Shown piece after piece: positions 26,901 through 35,457 of a stretch of DNA of 64,000 nt. The notes under the pieces are model-generated. The model made no database searches, had not been told where the DNA came from, and was given only the letters and a program-made list of their open reading frames with translations. The translations under genes and the position numbers were made by a program. The stretch is taken from positions 55,669-119,668 of the forward strand of contig NZ_JBQEKA010000003.1 of assembly GCF_052103615.1 (NCBI RefSeq), written 5' to 3'. The DNA is from Kerstersia sp052103615 (GTDB lineage: Bacteria > Pseudomonadota > Gammaproteobacteria > Burkholderiales > Burkholderiaceae_B). Numbering within the stretch: position 1 is the stretch's first letter; each line of letters begins with the position of its first letter.

Positions 26901-28343
26901 GATCCCCAAGGACTGCGCACCGCCCTGGCTAGCGCTAGCGCCAGCACCGGCACGCGCATCACGGAACGCTATCTTTATATCGGACAGATTCCGGTTGCCT
27001 GGCTGCGCTATGGCGCCGCCGGGGAAACACGCCTGGGCTTCATCCATACCGACGCCCAAGGCCTGCCGCGCGCGCTCAGCGACAGCCAGGGCCAGTTGGC
27101 CTGGCAGGCGGAATTCGACGTCTTCGGACGGCTCCTGCGCGAATCCGGCGGGCCTGGCCCCTCGCACCGCTATCCTGGCCAGCACGCCGACCCCGACCTG
27201 CCCTGGTATGACAATGGCATGCGCACCTATGACCCCGCCACCGGCAGCTACCTGGAGCCGGATCCGCTAGGCCCCTTGCCCGGCCATGATGCCTACGGCT
27301 ACGCCGCCCAGCGCCCGCGGCAATATGCCGACCCCAGCGGCATGCTGCTCTACGCCTTTGACGGCACCCGCAACACGCCAGCCTCGCGCACCAATGTCTG
27401 GCTGCTGCACCAGCTGTATCCTGACGGCCGCCATTACCAGCCTGGTCCGGGCGACAGCGCCTGGGACACAGCCACTGCCAGCCGCGCCGGCCATATCCTC
27501 AGCACTCAATGGGAACGCCTGCTGGCCGACCTCGCCACAGCCGGACGCCAATGGCAGCAGCAGCCCGCCGCCATTGATCTGCTGGGATATTCGCGCGGCG
27601 CGGCGCTGGCCCAGCATTTCGCCAACCAGATTGCAGCCCATGTCAGCAACCAGCGTTTCTGGGCTTATGACCCGTCCATGGGCACGGTTTCCGCCTGCAT
27701 AGACCTGCGATTCATGGGCTTGTTCGATACCGTGGCGCAATTCGGCGTGAACGGGCGCGACAACACCAATTACCTGCTCGGCGCCAGCCCTGCGTGGCAG
27801 TGGATCGCGCACGCGGTGGCGCTTCATGAGCACCGCTACCTGTTTCCGGCCAACAGTCTCGGCCAGGGGCAGGCCAATGTGGCGGAACTGCCGTTCATCG
27901 GTGCCCATGCGGACATAGGCGGCGGCTATCAGTCATCCGCCACCCCCGAGGCCGCGCGCGGCGACCTGTCGGATGTGGCCCTGGCCTGGATGCACTGGCA
28001 AGCCCGGGCGGCAGGCGTGCCGCTGCTCCCCTTGCCCGCCGAACACGCCACGGTGAGCCAGCCTTTGCTGCATGACGAGCGCAACGTGTTCTACCGCAAG
28101 ACCGGCCAGGACAGGCCGTTGCACCACGCCGACGGCCGTCCCTGGCTGGACAGCCAGGCCGACCATGCCGCCCTGGGACGCGGCCCCCGCGAGGCCACCG
28201 AAGCCTTCATCGAACGCCTGCCTGACTGGATGCAGGCGCCCGGCAGCGTCACCGGAACAGTGGACATGGCGGCCTATCAGGCCTGGCTCAACCAGCGCGG
28301 GCAGCCTTCACCGCAACCCAAACGCGCTCCGCCGCCACGCTGA
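23994..28343 (+). CDS. Rhs/YD-repeat protein with C-terminal DUF2235 (Tle1-like) lipase domain
   Basis: A 1449-residue protein. A long signal peptide (residues about 1-41, hydrophobic core LSGLFFALLPVLPLA) is followed by an RHS core of many YD-type repeats such as RYDYHPDGRLARHY. The core ends in YDPATGSYLEPDPLG and DPSG (1113-1116). Directly after comes a hydrolase domain: FDGTRNT (1122-1128), nucleophile elbow GYSRG (1198-1202, Ser1200), GLFDTVAQFG and GAHADIGGGY (1303-1312, Asp1307). This is the DUF2235 signature of type VI lipase effectors. No PAAR domain, VgrG, chaperone or downstream immunity gene is visible. Three low-complexity inserts interrupt the core (about 173-220, 543-605, 650-673). 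Confidence 0.88.
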   Translation: MTRQPAQRRAPPDRVPYCHHILSGLFFALLPVLPLAADAQAPAASRLSCPAMQLGQPCPGPGLTAPGAAEPALNLGLDNPVHLASGRKFLRDTDLPAHPQAPGLELVRYYNSADPRRHASPGAAWQFSYDLRLYRLANHLQLIQADGSRLHFTCAAGLTVCQHEGQGSLHLQTEEQTHAPADAPADAPTAAPTDAQTAAPTDTQTNAPADRQTHEPAGGWQWRWPDGSRLDFRRDGWLVSLRRPDGRLLARLDRAADGRLLAAHGATPDRQLIFHYQHETGRSPRLHSIDTPLGRFRYHHDAVPEGWRLSRVERPDGMQRHYAHDPALQSGHPLAITASGLSAPGHAARWQRRWHYDPDARVIRLEYLGADGQATAAWHLEYREPAHGSHAGLTRVRGPQGTTDVHYLRYGSRYLLSRISGAPCPGCAAPGLQAQYDAAGRLSGLNGLNGLNGLRLRRHPNGAVRELALSGSGWPGLRLRFDAAGRPSASYSHRTGLTRWRHAPPLQPMQASGPDTASANRAAGRAPAHPSDSLPGLLPAPPIKSSAKPLAEPIAEQPAEPPTEHRHEPVTERFTKRLAEHVTEHFTEHATKHFTDTRTKRPPEPSTESHPGPPFWQHDIRYANGDRWRARYDAQGLPTHLAALHPLPPPAPSSPSSPHSPHSPSSPSSPSTSAIATPAALHTRLAWQHGQLLELAHPHESEQRKYDAAGRLRARHIQRPGDDQTPALTLTDRYDYHPDGRLARHYLPEGGLLSYAWQRGRLHRLEWQDSQGQRHLILQTLPGQAGYRTGNGVHTLGQRDAQGLRALISALPGARTPLLAQAIRLDPAGRLAAEQIQTGHWRQHFRYAYDASGRLAVIAAATPEAASLPAPAASATYLAWHADGSLQGLRPSASAPLPGGAWSLPLPPLTEDASGLPLQRGGWQLAYDPQRRLRQARHPASQLTIEYLNNAHGQRIRRGSGPAAIHYLYDPQGLRTALASASASTGTRITERYLYIGQIPVAWLRYGAAGETRLGFIHTDAQGLPRALSDSQGQLAWQAEFDVFGRLLRESGGPGPSHRYPGQHADPDLPWYDNGMRTYDPATGSYLEPDPLGPLPGHDAYGYAAQRPRQYADPSGMLLYAFDGTRNTPASRTNVWLLHQLYPDGRHYQPGPGDSAWDTATASRAGHILSTQWERLLADLATAGRQWQQQPAAIDLLGYSRGAALAQHFANQIAAHVSNQRFWAYDPSMGTVSACIDLRFMGLFDTVAQFGVNGRDNTNYLLGASPAWQWIAHAVALHEHRYLFPANSLGQGQANVAELPFIGAHADIGGGYQSSATPEAARGDLSDVALAWMHWQARAAGVPLLPLPAEHATVSQPLLHDERNVFYRKTGQDRPLHHADGRPWLDSQADHAALGRGPREATEAFIERLPDWMQAPGSVTGTVDMAAYQAWLNQRGQPSPQPKRAPPPR

Positions 28344-28409
28344 GCGGCAGGCCCGGCATCACTGAGGCACCACTGTGGCATCGCCGCCGCTCTCCCGTCT
28401 CGCCGTCCC

Positions 28410-29639
28410 TCAGAACAGCCCGGAGAGCGGCGGTTCTGCCCCGGTCAGCCGGAAAGCGCCCACGGCCGCAGCTTTCCAATCACGCGGATTGTGATTGGCC
28501 ACCGTGCGCGCATTGCGCCAATGGCGATCCAAATTATGGGAGCGCGCCGTCGCGGAGGCGCTGCCTACATCAAAGACGCGCTCGGCTGCCTTGAGCGCCG
28601 CATTCGCCGCAATGTACTGGGCCTGCGCCACATCAATGGATGCCTGCAATACGGCATCATGGGACAAGCCCGCTTCCCAGGCATGGTCTATCGCCGCGGC
28701 CGCCCTCAGCACAACGGCCTCGGCCGCAAAGGCCTGGGCGGAAATTTCCCCCACCGCGCCCACCACATAAGGGTCTTCTACCGAGCGGCTGGCGCTGCTG
28801 TGCTTGATCGGCCTGGCATGATGGCGAGCAAAAAGCACAGCATCATCCAGCGCATTGCGGGCGATGCCCGCTTCGACCGCCCCTAGAAATAACTGGGCAA
28901 ACGGCGTCACGATGGTGCGCCGCGCCTGCCCGTCACGAAACAAGGGCGATGGAATCAGGTCTTCCTCATCCACCCGGACATTGCGCAGAAGCGTCGTGCC
29001 GCTGGCAGTCAGACGCTGCCCCATGGCATCGAAATCATCGACCCGCTCCACGCCATCACGATCGCTGGGAACAATAAAACGGACTTCTGCCCCCGACTCA
29101 TCCAAGGCCGCCGCCTGAATCCAGTCCGCATAGAGCGCGCCGGTGCTGTAGTACTTGGTACCGCTAACACGGTAATGCCCCGCTTCCCGCACCAGCACGC
29201 TGCTGATCGCGCCATTGGCGCCGCCACGTTCCCAGCCCGCATTGGCCACCACCGCGCCAGCCAGATAGCGCGGGAACCACCGCTGGCGGCTGGCTTCGTC
29301 ACCCCCGGACAACAGATTCTCGATGAAGAGAAAGCCAGGCCGCAACGCCTGGGCCACATTGGAATCCGCCGCCGCGACATCCATGACGAAACGGATCACC
29401 TCCTGCACCGTGGTGCCACTGCCGCCATAGGCCCGGGGAATGCGAAAGGTATATAGGCCCTCGGCCGCAATGCGGCGCACCAGCGCGTGCGGCAACTGCC
29501 GCTCACGCTCCCGGTCTGCCGCGCCTGCGCGCAAGTCGGGCAACAGGGCTGCCGCGCGCTGGCGCAGCCCGGCCAGATCCCCCGCTGCCGTCCCGGCCAC
29601 CTTGCTGCTGCCGGCGGCCGGCGCCAAAGAAAGAGACAT
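28410..29639 (-). CDS. Acyl-CoA dehydrogenase-fold flavoprotein, DszC/SfnB-like monooxygenase
   Basis: A 409-residue protein with the acyl-CoA dehydrogenase fold: N-terminal helices, a middle beta domain (FIVPSDRDGVERVDDFDAMGQRLTASGTTLLRNVRVDE) and a C-terminal helical domain. The ending NLDRHWRNARTVANHNPRDWKAAAVG is characteristic of the flavin-dependent DszC/SfnB group. These use reduced FMN and oxygen on sulfur compounds, sulfones or amines rather than oxidising acyl-CoA. No flavin reductase is adjacent. It is convergent with the Rhs gene. Substrate unknown; sulfur scavenging is the family-based guess. Confidence 0.78.
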   Translation of the reverse strand: MSLSLAPAAGSSKVAGTAAGDLAGLRQRAAALLPDLRAGAADRERERQLPHALVRRIAAEGLYTFRIPRAYGGSGTTVQEVIRFVMDVAAADSNVAQALRPGFLFIENLLSGGDEASRQRWFPRYLAGAVVANAGWERGGANGAISSVLVREAGHYRVSGTKYYSTGALYADWIQAAALDESGAEVRFIVPSDRDGVERVDDFDAMGQRLTASGTTLLRNVRVDEEDLIPSPLFRDGQARRTIVTPFAQLFLGAVEAGIARNALDDAVLFARHHARPIKHSSASRSVEDPYVVGAVGEISAQAFAAEAVVLRAAAAIDHAWEAGLSHDAVLQASIDVAQAQYIAANAALKAAERVFDVGSASATARSHNLDRHWRNARTVANHNPRDWKAAAVGAFRLTGAEPPLSGLF

Positions 29640-29688
29640 GAATCCGTTCCCAAGAATGAAAAGTCAGACACTTCGCCAGAAACGTCGT

Positions 29689-29712
29689 CAGAAATTCCAT
29701 CAGAAATTCCGT
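29689..29712. repeat. Tandem 12-bp repeat upstream of the flavoprotein gene
   Basis: TCAGAAATTCCA is followed directly by TCAGAAATTCCG. Read toward the flavoprotein gene this is GGAATTTCTGA twice, about 50-75 bases before its ATG, where an activator could bind. A CGCCCATC/GATGGGCG hairpin with a short T-run lies next to it at 29716-29745 on the plus strand. Confidence 0.45.
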
Positions 29713-29937
29713 TAACGCCCATCCCTGGACAGATGGGCGGCTTTTCATCGTAAAAACAGCTGCCGGTATTTCAAACGATACTTTTTGTATTTGAACATTC
29801 ACATTCGGCGCAGGAATGGCGCAAGCCGCTGCACACTCCTTACGCTCCTTGGCATTCTGTCGTTCCCTGTTGCACGCCCGCTGCGGGAATCAGGCTATCA
29901 TTCCCCGATTGCACTTCTCTTTTTCGAATCCGCTCCC

Positions 29938-31623
29938 ATGCTCCCCGAGCAACAGAATCTACTGATCTCCCGCATCCAGGCAGCCGTCAGCGCACTGCTG
30001 CCCGAAGCGCAGCCCAGCATCCAGCTGGAGCGTCCGAAAGTCGCCGCGCACGGCGATGCCGCCTGCAACGTCGCCATGCAGCTCGCCAAACCGGCGCGCC
30101 GCAACCCGCGCGAGCTGGCGCAAGCCATCGTTGACCATCTGCTGGCCGATCCGCAAACGGAAAATCTGCTGGCCGGCGCCGAAGTGGCAGGCCCCGGTTT
30201 CATCAATTTCCGGCTGGCGCCCGTGGCGCATCAAGCCGTGCTGGGCGCCATTGCCGGGCAGCGCGACCAATACGGCCGCGCACCCCGCCGCGACGAGAAA
30301 GTGCTGGTCGAATTCGTTTCGGCCAACCCGACCGGCCCCTTGCATGTCGGCCATGCCCGCCAGGCAGCGCTGGGCGATGCCCTGTGCCGCCTGTTCGACG
30401 CTCACGGCTATGACGTGACCCGCGAGTTCTATTACAACGACGCAGGCAACCAGATCGACAATCTGGCCATTAGCGTTCAGGCACGCGCGCGCGGCATTTC
30501 CCCGGATGACGCCAGCTACCCGGCAGACGGCTACCGCGGCGACTACATCGTCGATATCGCCAATGATTATCTGGCGGGCAAGACGGTACAGGCTTCTGAC
30601 GGCGTCCCGGTCACCGGCACCGGCGATCTGGATGACCTCGACGCCATCCGCCGCTTCGCCGTGACCTACCTGCGCAACGAGCAGGATCTCGACCTGCAGG
30701 CCTTTGGCCTGAAGTTCGACAACTATTACCTGGAAAGCTCGCTCTATACCAGCGGCCGGGTGAACAATACGGTGCAGCGCCTGATCGACAAAGGCCACAC
30801 CTATGAAATGGACGGCGCGCTGTGGCTGCGCACCACCGAACTGGGCACGGGTGACGATAAAGACCGCGTCATGCGCAAGGCAGAAGGGGGTTACACCTAC
30901 TTCGTGCCGGACGTCGCGTATCACGAAGCCAAATGGGAGCGCGGCTTCCACAAGGCCATCAATATCCAGGGCAGTGACCACCACGGCACCGTGGCGCGCG
31001 TGCGCGCCGGGCTGCAAGGCCTGGATATCGGTATCCCCAAAGACTTCCCCGCCTACATCCTGCACAAGATGGTGAAGGTCGTGCGCGGCGGCCAGGAAGT
31101 GAAGATTTCCAAACGCGCTGGCAGCTACGTCACGCTGCGTGACCTGATCGACTGGGTTGGCCGCGATGCGGTGCGCTTCTTCCTGATCCAGCGCCGCGCC
31201 GATACCGAATTCACCTTCGATATCGACCTGGCCCGTTCGCAAAGCGAAGAAAACCCGGTCTATTACATTCAGTACGCCCATGCGCGCATCTGCTCGATGC
31301 TGGAACAGGCCCAGGCCGACGCTGGCGCCCTGCAACAGGCAGATGCCGCACCGCTGGTCGCGCCGACCGAAATCGCCCTGCTGCAGCGGCTCTCCGAATT
31401 CCCGGCGCTGGTTTCCCTCGCCGCCCAGGAGCTGTCGCCCCACCTGGTCGCTTTCTGGTTGCGTGATTGCGCTGCCGATTTCCACGCCTGGTACAACGCC
31501 GAGCGCGTCCGTGTCGATGACGCGGTGCTGCGCGATGCGCGTCTGCGCCTGGCGGACGCGACGCGCCAGGTCCTGGCCAACGGCCTGGCCCTGCTGGGTG
31601 TCGCCGCGCCCCAACGCATGTAA
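29938..31623 (+). CDS. argS: Arginyl-tRNA synthetase
   Basis: A 561-residue class I aminoacyl-tRNA synthetase. The N-terminal Add-1 domain binds the tRNA D-loop. The HIGH motif appears as LHVGHARQAALGDAL, the KMSKS-like loop as KISKRAGS, and the C-terminal anticodon-binding domain ends LALLGVAAPQRM. The start at 29938 (MLPEQQNLLI) matches the family; an upstream in-frame ATG at 29785 would add a non-conserved 51 residues. It is the first of a conserved betaproteobacterial trio with a SPOR protein and dsbA. Confidence 0.96.
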   Translation: MLPEQQNLLISRIQAAVSALLPEAQPSIQLERPKVAAHGDAACNVAMQLAKPARRNPRELAQAIVDHLLADPQTENLLAGAEVAGPGFINFRLAPVAHQAVLGAIAGQRDQYGRAPRRDEKVLVEFVSANPTGPLHVGHARQAALGDALCRLFDAHGYDVTREFYYNDAGNQIDNLAISVQARARGISPDDASYPADGYRGDYIVDIANDYLAGKTVQASDGVPVTGTGDLDDLDAIRRFAVTYLRNEQDLDLQAFGLKFDNYYLESSLYTSGRVNNTVQRLIDKGHTYEMDGALWLRTTELGTGDDKDRVMRKAEGGYTYFVPDVAYHEAKWERGFHKAINIQGSDHHGTVARVRAGLQGLDIGIPKDFPAYILHKMVKVVRGGQEVKISKRAGSYVTLRDLIDWVGRDAVRFFLIQRRADTEFTFDIDLARSQSEENPVYYIQYAHARICSMLEQAQADAGALQQADAAPLVAPTEIALLQRLSEFPALVSLAAQELSPHLVAFWLRDCAADFHAWYNAERVRVDDAVLRDARLRLADATRQVLANGLALLGVAAPQRM

Positions 31624-31632
31624 CGAGTTTTC

Positions 31633-32364
31633 ATGGCAAAACGCTCTTCCCGTTCTTCCGGCCAAGGCGGCAGCACCATCTACGGGCTGCTGGCCGGGCT
31701 GTTGCTGGGCCTGGTCGTGGCCGCTGTCGTGGCCTTTTATGTCACCAAGGCCCCAGTTCCCTTCGTTGACCGCGCAGGACGGGCGCCAGCGCCCGCCACC
31801 AGCCCCTTGCAAACGGCCACCCAGGGCGGCGTCAATCTGCCAGACCCGAACCGCGCCTTGCAGAACGCCAACCTGACGCCGCCCGATACGCGCATTCAAC
31901 TGCCCAGCACCCCCGCGCCGGCTAACAACACTGGCCCCATTGCCGCGCTGCCGGCACCGGGCCAGACGCCAGCCCCGGCGCCCGCGCCAGCCACGCCAGC
32001 AGCCAATGGCAATGGCGACGACCTGGGCGCCCTGATCGCTTCCTTGCCCAGCCGGACATCATCGGCGCGGCCCTCCGATGCGGCGCCAGTACCCGCGCCC
32101 GCCGCCTTGCCCAAGCCAGCCAACGGCGCGGCCGCCAGCGCCTACTTCCTGCAAATCGGCTCCTTCCAGGTGCTTGAAGATGCGGAAGCCCTGCGCGCCC
32201 GCATGCTGCTGCTGGGCCTGCCGGTGCAAATCCAGCGCGCCGAAGTCAACGGCCTGCAGGTTAACCGTGTGCGCGTCGGCCCCTACACGCAGCTTGCCGA
32301 CATGAACCGTACCCGGGCCCGCCTGACCGAAGAAAACGTCAGCTCGACCGTCGTCCGCCAATAA
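31633..32364 (+). CDS. SPOR-domain membrane protein (FtsN-like)
   Basis: A 243-residue bitopic inner-membrane protein. A short basic cytoplasmic N-terminus is followed by one helix (STIYGLLAGLLLGLVVAAVV), then a long Pro/Ala-rich periplasmic linker (about 45-165) and a C-terminal SPOR domain from AAASAYFLQIGSFQ to the end. SPOR domains bind glycan strands stripped of peptides at the division septum. It starts 9 bases after argS, so the two are co-transcribed. This arrangement with argS and dsbA is usual in Bordetella and relatives, where the gene is taken as the FtsN counterpart. Confidence 0.85.
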   Translation: MAKRSSRSSGQGGSTIYGLLAGLLLGLVVAAVVAFYVTKAPVPFVDRAGRAPAPATSPLQTATQGGVNLPDPNRALQNANLTPPDTRIQLPSTPAPANNTGPIAALPAPGQTPAPAPAPATPAANGNGDDLGALIASLPSRTSSARPSDAAPVPAPAALPKPANGAAASAYFLQIGSFQVLEDAEALRARMLLLGLPVQIQRAEVNGLQVNRVRVGPYTQLADMNRTRARLTEENVSSTVVRQ

Positions 32365-32662
32365 GCAACCGTCTATCCCGCCAACCCGCGCCAGGCAGGA
32401 GCAGGGCGCAGGCTGGCCGGGGCCGCCGCCAGTCGGCCACTGGCTTCATTCGCTCCATTGGCTCCGGATGCCGCCATGCGGCACCCAATGCACCCAAGGC
32501 CCCCCCCAAAGTCCACCCATAGACAAAGCGGCGGCGCCTGGGGCCGCCGGGAACCGCTGGCGGCGTCTGCTGTCCAACCGCCTCGGCACATCACGCATTG
32601 TGCTTGTGCCGCCATATTCCTGTCGTATCATTCCTCCTTCACTCAGCCAGGAACTGTCCAAC

Positions 32663-33295
32663 ATGACTTTCTCTTTTTCCCGTCTGCTTGCCGCCGCCAC
32701 ACTCATGCTCGGCGCGGCCGTTGCTCCGTTGAGCCAGGCCCAAACCGCCCGTTCCGTGGAACTGCAAGCCCCCCAGCGCACCGACAGCCCGGGGCAAGTG
32801 GAAGTGTTGGAATTCTTCGCCTATACCTGCATCCACTGCAAACTGCTGGATCCGATGATCAATGCCTGGGCCAAGGATCTGCCCCAGGATGTCAATTTCA
32901 TGCATGTGCCGCTGGGCGGCGACAGCCGCAGCCGCCCCATGCAGCAGATGTACTACACGCTGGCGGCCCTGGATCGCCCCGATCTGCACGAAAAGTATTT
33001 CACCGCCCTGCATGACGAGCGCAAACGCCTGTTCACCCGCAAGGAAATGGCCGACTGGGCCGTGGAGCACGGCGTGGACCGCAAGGCCTTTGAAGGCGCT
33101 TTCGATTCGATGGGCGTCAGCAGCCAGGTTTCCCGCGCCGACGAGCTGGCCAAGATCTACAGCATCAACAGCACGCCTACCATCATCGTCAATGGCCGTT
33201 ACCAGACCTCGCCCGCGCAGGCAGGCGGTTACCAGGAAAGCGTCCAGGAAACCGAGCGCCTGGTGCAACAGGAACGCGCCAAACTCGCCAAGTAA
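32663..33295 (+). CDS. dsbA: Thiol:disulfide interchange protein DsbA
   Basis: A 210-residue periplasmic oxidase introducing disulfides into secreted proteins. The signal peptide is cleaved after SQA near residue 26. The thioredoxin-fold active site reads C56-I-H-C59, differing from the E. coli CPHC dipeptide. The cis-proline loop is NSTPTIIVNG. The helical insertion lies between. The start at 32663 is set by the signal peptide; an in-frame ATG at 32468 is not credible. The 298 bases before it hold a Pro-rich stretch without gene evidence. A strong terminator follows at 33423. Confidence 0.93.
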   Translation: MTFSFSRLLAAATLMLGAAVAPLSQAQTARSVELQAPQRTDSPGQVEVLEFFAYTCIHCKLLDPMINAWAKDLPQDVNFMHVPLGGDSRSRPMQQMYYTLAALDRPDLHEKYFTALHDERKRLFTRKEMADWAVEHGVDRKAFEGAFDSMGVSSQVSRADELAKIYSINSTPTIIVNGRYQTSPAQAGGYQESVQETERLVQQERAKLAK

Positions 33296-33422
33296 GCCAG
33301 CGCGCAGGCCAAGCGCTGCCGCGCCGGGCTCTTGCCCGGCCCACACCGCCCGCCCTCTACGTCCTTACATCCCTCTGCGCCCATCGTTGCCCGCGGCGCC
33401 CCATCGCGGGCGCCCAGGCAAG

Positions 33423-33459
33423 AAAATGGCCAGCGGCATATGCCGCTGGCCATTTTTTT
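33423..33459. terminator. Bidirectional intrinsic terminator between dsbA and the metC-like gene
   Basis: A perfect 34-bp palindrome (33423-33456) with AAAATGGCCAGCGGCA as left arm and its complement as right arm. It is followed by a T-run on the plus strand and, because of the A4 at the other end, also gives a T-run on the minus strand. It serves the convergent genes on both sides. Confidence 0.9.
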
Positions 33460-33547
33460 AGTCCGTCCGGGCGGCGGCCCGCAGGCCCCTTCCGGGACAG
33501 CATCCTGCCGCTAGCAGCGGGGCGCTGGCGCCTCGCCAATGCCGCGC

Positions 33548-34789
33548 TCAGGCCTGGGCCGCGAGATCCAGCGCCCGGCCCAAATCCGCCGTCAGCTCTT
33601 CCACGTCCTCCAGGCCAATCTGCAAGCGTATCAAGGTCGCGCCCGGCAATTCGGCGCCATCACGCTGCAAGGCCGCCAGGGAAGGCTCCACCCACTGCAC
33701 CAGGCTCTCGAAGCCGCCCCAGGAAAATCCGATGCCGAACAATGTCAGGGCATCGACAAAGCGCCGGCCCTCATCATGGGACAAATTCAGCGCGACCGTC
33801 AGCAAACCATTAGACCCTTGCGCGTCACGCTGCCAGAGCGCATGGCCCGCATCGCCCGGCCAGGCCGGATGGTAGATGGCCCGCGTTTCCGGGCGGCCGG
33901 CCAGGAACTCGCAGATGCGCAAGGCGCTGCGCGCTTGTTCAGTCATGCGCAGGGGCAGGGTGCGTAAACCGCGCAGCGCCAGCCAGGCGTCATCGGCGCT
34001 CAGGGCATAGCCCAGCGCGTACTGGGTACGGCTGAGACGGTCTCCCAGGGCCGCATCACGGGTCACGACCGCGCCCAGCATCAAGTCGGAATGCCCGCCC
34101 ACATATTTGGTGCCTGCCACCATGGAGATGTCCGCCCCCAGCGCCAGCGGATGATAGGCATGGCCAGACCCCCAGGTGTTATCCGCCGCGACCAGCAAAC
34201 CATGACGATGGCCGATCTCCGCCAGGGCGGGCAAATCCAGCATGCGCAACAGCAGGGAGCCGGGCGACTCCAGATACAGCAAGCGGGTATTCGGCCGGAT
34301 CAGGCTTTCCAGATCATCGACCCCTGGCGTGAAATAGGTCAGTTCCACCCCCATTTTCTTGAGCAGCATATTGTCGAAATGGCGCACCGGGCCATAGACG
34401 CTGTCCACCACCAAAGCATGATCGCCCGCGCCCAGCAAGGTAAAGAAGACCAGCGTCAGGGCCGCCAGGCCAGAGGGCGCCAGCACACAGTGGCTGCCGC
34501 CTTCCATGGCCACGAACGCATCTTCCAGCGCCCGGTGCGTATCCATGCCGGAACGCCCGTAGGTCACAGCGCGCTCACCGGCAGCCTTGCGCCGCTGCGC
34601 ATTCTCCAGGGCCGCCAGATCGGCAAAACGCACGGTGCTGGCACGCATAGGGGGCAGGCTGACTGGCGCCACTCCGTCGGCATCGAAGGGCGCGCTGCCG
34701 ATATGCATCAGGCGGGTGCGCAAGCTGCGTTCAGACGCAGGAACGGCGGCAACGGGATCTTCCGGTGCGGCACTTGCAGGTTTGGACAT
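33548..34789 (-). CDS. metC: Cystathionine beta-lyase (Cys/Met metabolism PLP enzyme)
   Basis: A 413-residue gamma-family PLP enzyme. Lys228 (MVAGTKYVGGHSD) forms the internal aldimine and Asp203 (AADNTW) contacts the pyridine nitrogen. Other family marks are TYGRSGMDTHRALE and the C-terminal SWGGFESLVQ, which is typical of bacterial MetC. The reaction is cleavage of cystathionine to homocysteine, pyruvate and ammonia. Cystathionine gamma-synthase-like activity cannot be excluded from sequence. The start at 34789 has GGAG upstream. It is divergent from an XRE regulator; the shared 227-base region carries repeated GCCT/AGGC boxes. Confidence 0.85.
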   Translation of the reverse strand: MSKPASAAPEDPVAAVPASERSLRTRLMHIGSAPFDADGVAPVSLPPMRASTVRFADLAALENAQRRKAAGERAVTYGRSGMDTHRALEDAFVAMEGGSHCVLAPSGLAALTLVFFTLLGAGDHALVVDSVYGPVRHFDNMLLKKMGVELTYFTPGVDDLESLIRPNTRLLYLESPGSLLLRMLDLPALAEIGHRHGLLVAADNTWGSGHAYHPLALGADISMVAGTKYVGGHSDLMLGAVVTRDAALGDRLSRTQYALGYALSADDAWLALRGLRTLPLRMTEQARSALRICEFLAGRPETRAIYHPAWPGDAGHALWQRDAQGSNGLLTVALNLSHDEGRRFVDALTLFGIGFSWGGFESLVQWVEPSLAALQRDGAELPGATLIRLQIGLEDVEELTADLGRALDLAAQA

Positions 34790-34922
34790 TCTTGAAGCTC
34801 CAGGAATAGCGGCGGCACGCGCCGTAGCGATAGCGCCATTATCGCGTGCCTGCCGCCGTGTTGCACCCGGGCAGGCTGCCTTTCCATGCCGCCGCGGCAA
34901 CAAACGGCCCATGACTTTTCAT

Positions 34923-34996
34923 ATGGCAGAAACGTGCCATTCAGGCAAATGAAAGCCCACCTATTTTGCCTCAAAGGCTTTGCCTCCCAGGCAAAA
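34923..34996. promoter_or_regulatory. Cluster of inverted repeats, candidate operators for the XRE regulator
   Basis: TTTGCCT (34979-34985) and AGGCAAA (34989-34995) form a perfect dyad with a 3-base spacer. A second, partial dyad TTTTGCCT-CAA-AGGC lies at about 34964-34978, and a further AGGCAAA occurs at 34943-34949. ATGGCA/TGCCAT (34923-34940) is another dyad next to them. All sit directly before the XRE start and in the promoter space of metC. Confidence 0.55.
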
Positions 34997-35016
34997 TGAC
35001 CCGGAAAATGGGCTAC

Positions 35017-35418
35017 ATGAAGATAGGTGAAAAAATACGGAAACTCCGGCGTGAGCGCGGGCTGACGCAAGAAGAGCTCGCCCTGGAGCTGGACACTGCC
35101 GCCAGCACCGTTTCCCGCATTGAAAATGACGAGCGCACGCCCTCGCTGGACATGCTCGCCCGTCTCGCCAATAGTTTGCAGGTGGGCATCGGAGAGCTAT
35201 TCGCCGGCGCGCCCGCGGCCGAGGCGGCGCCGCAAATCGTCGCCGATAGCGACCAGGCCTTGCGCCACTACGCTCAAAGCCTGGGGCAGCCCCCAGACCC
35301 GGCCGCCACAGATGACTACATGGAGCTGCGGCGCTGGTTCCGCAATCTGACGCCAGAGAACCAGCGTCTTGCCCTGGAACTCATCAAAACCCTGGTACGG
35401 ACCCAGCACAAGGGCTGA
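35017..35418 (+). CDS. XRE-family transcriptional regulator
   Basis: A 133-residue protein with an N-terminal Cro/CI-type helix-turn-helix (KIGEKIRKLRRERGLTQEELALELDTAASTVSRIENDERTPS) and a short C-terminal helical region (ENQRLALELIKTLV) that may dimerise. No protease or cupin domain. Three in-frame ATGs at 34996, 35008 and 35017 are possible; MKIGEKIRKL at 35017 fits the family best, and the earlier two would place coding sequence on the operator repeats. Autoregulation is likely from the adjacent repeated boxes. Its other target may be the divergent metC-like gene. Confidence 0.8.
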   Translation: MKIGEKIRKLRRERGLTQEELALELDTAASTVSRIENDERTPSLDMLARLANSLQVGIGELFAGAPAAEAAPQIVADSDQALRHYAQSLGQPPDPAATDDYMELRRWFRNLTPENQRLALELIKTLVRTQHKG

Positions 35419-35457
35419 TCTTGCGGCAAGCCGCGGGGCAGCGGCATGCCTGCCCGT

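Noticed and set aside
29959..31899. A 646-codon open frame antisense to argS
   Set aside because: It mirrors the GC-rich codon structure of argS, has no ribosome-binding site or domain, and argS is certain.
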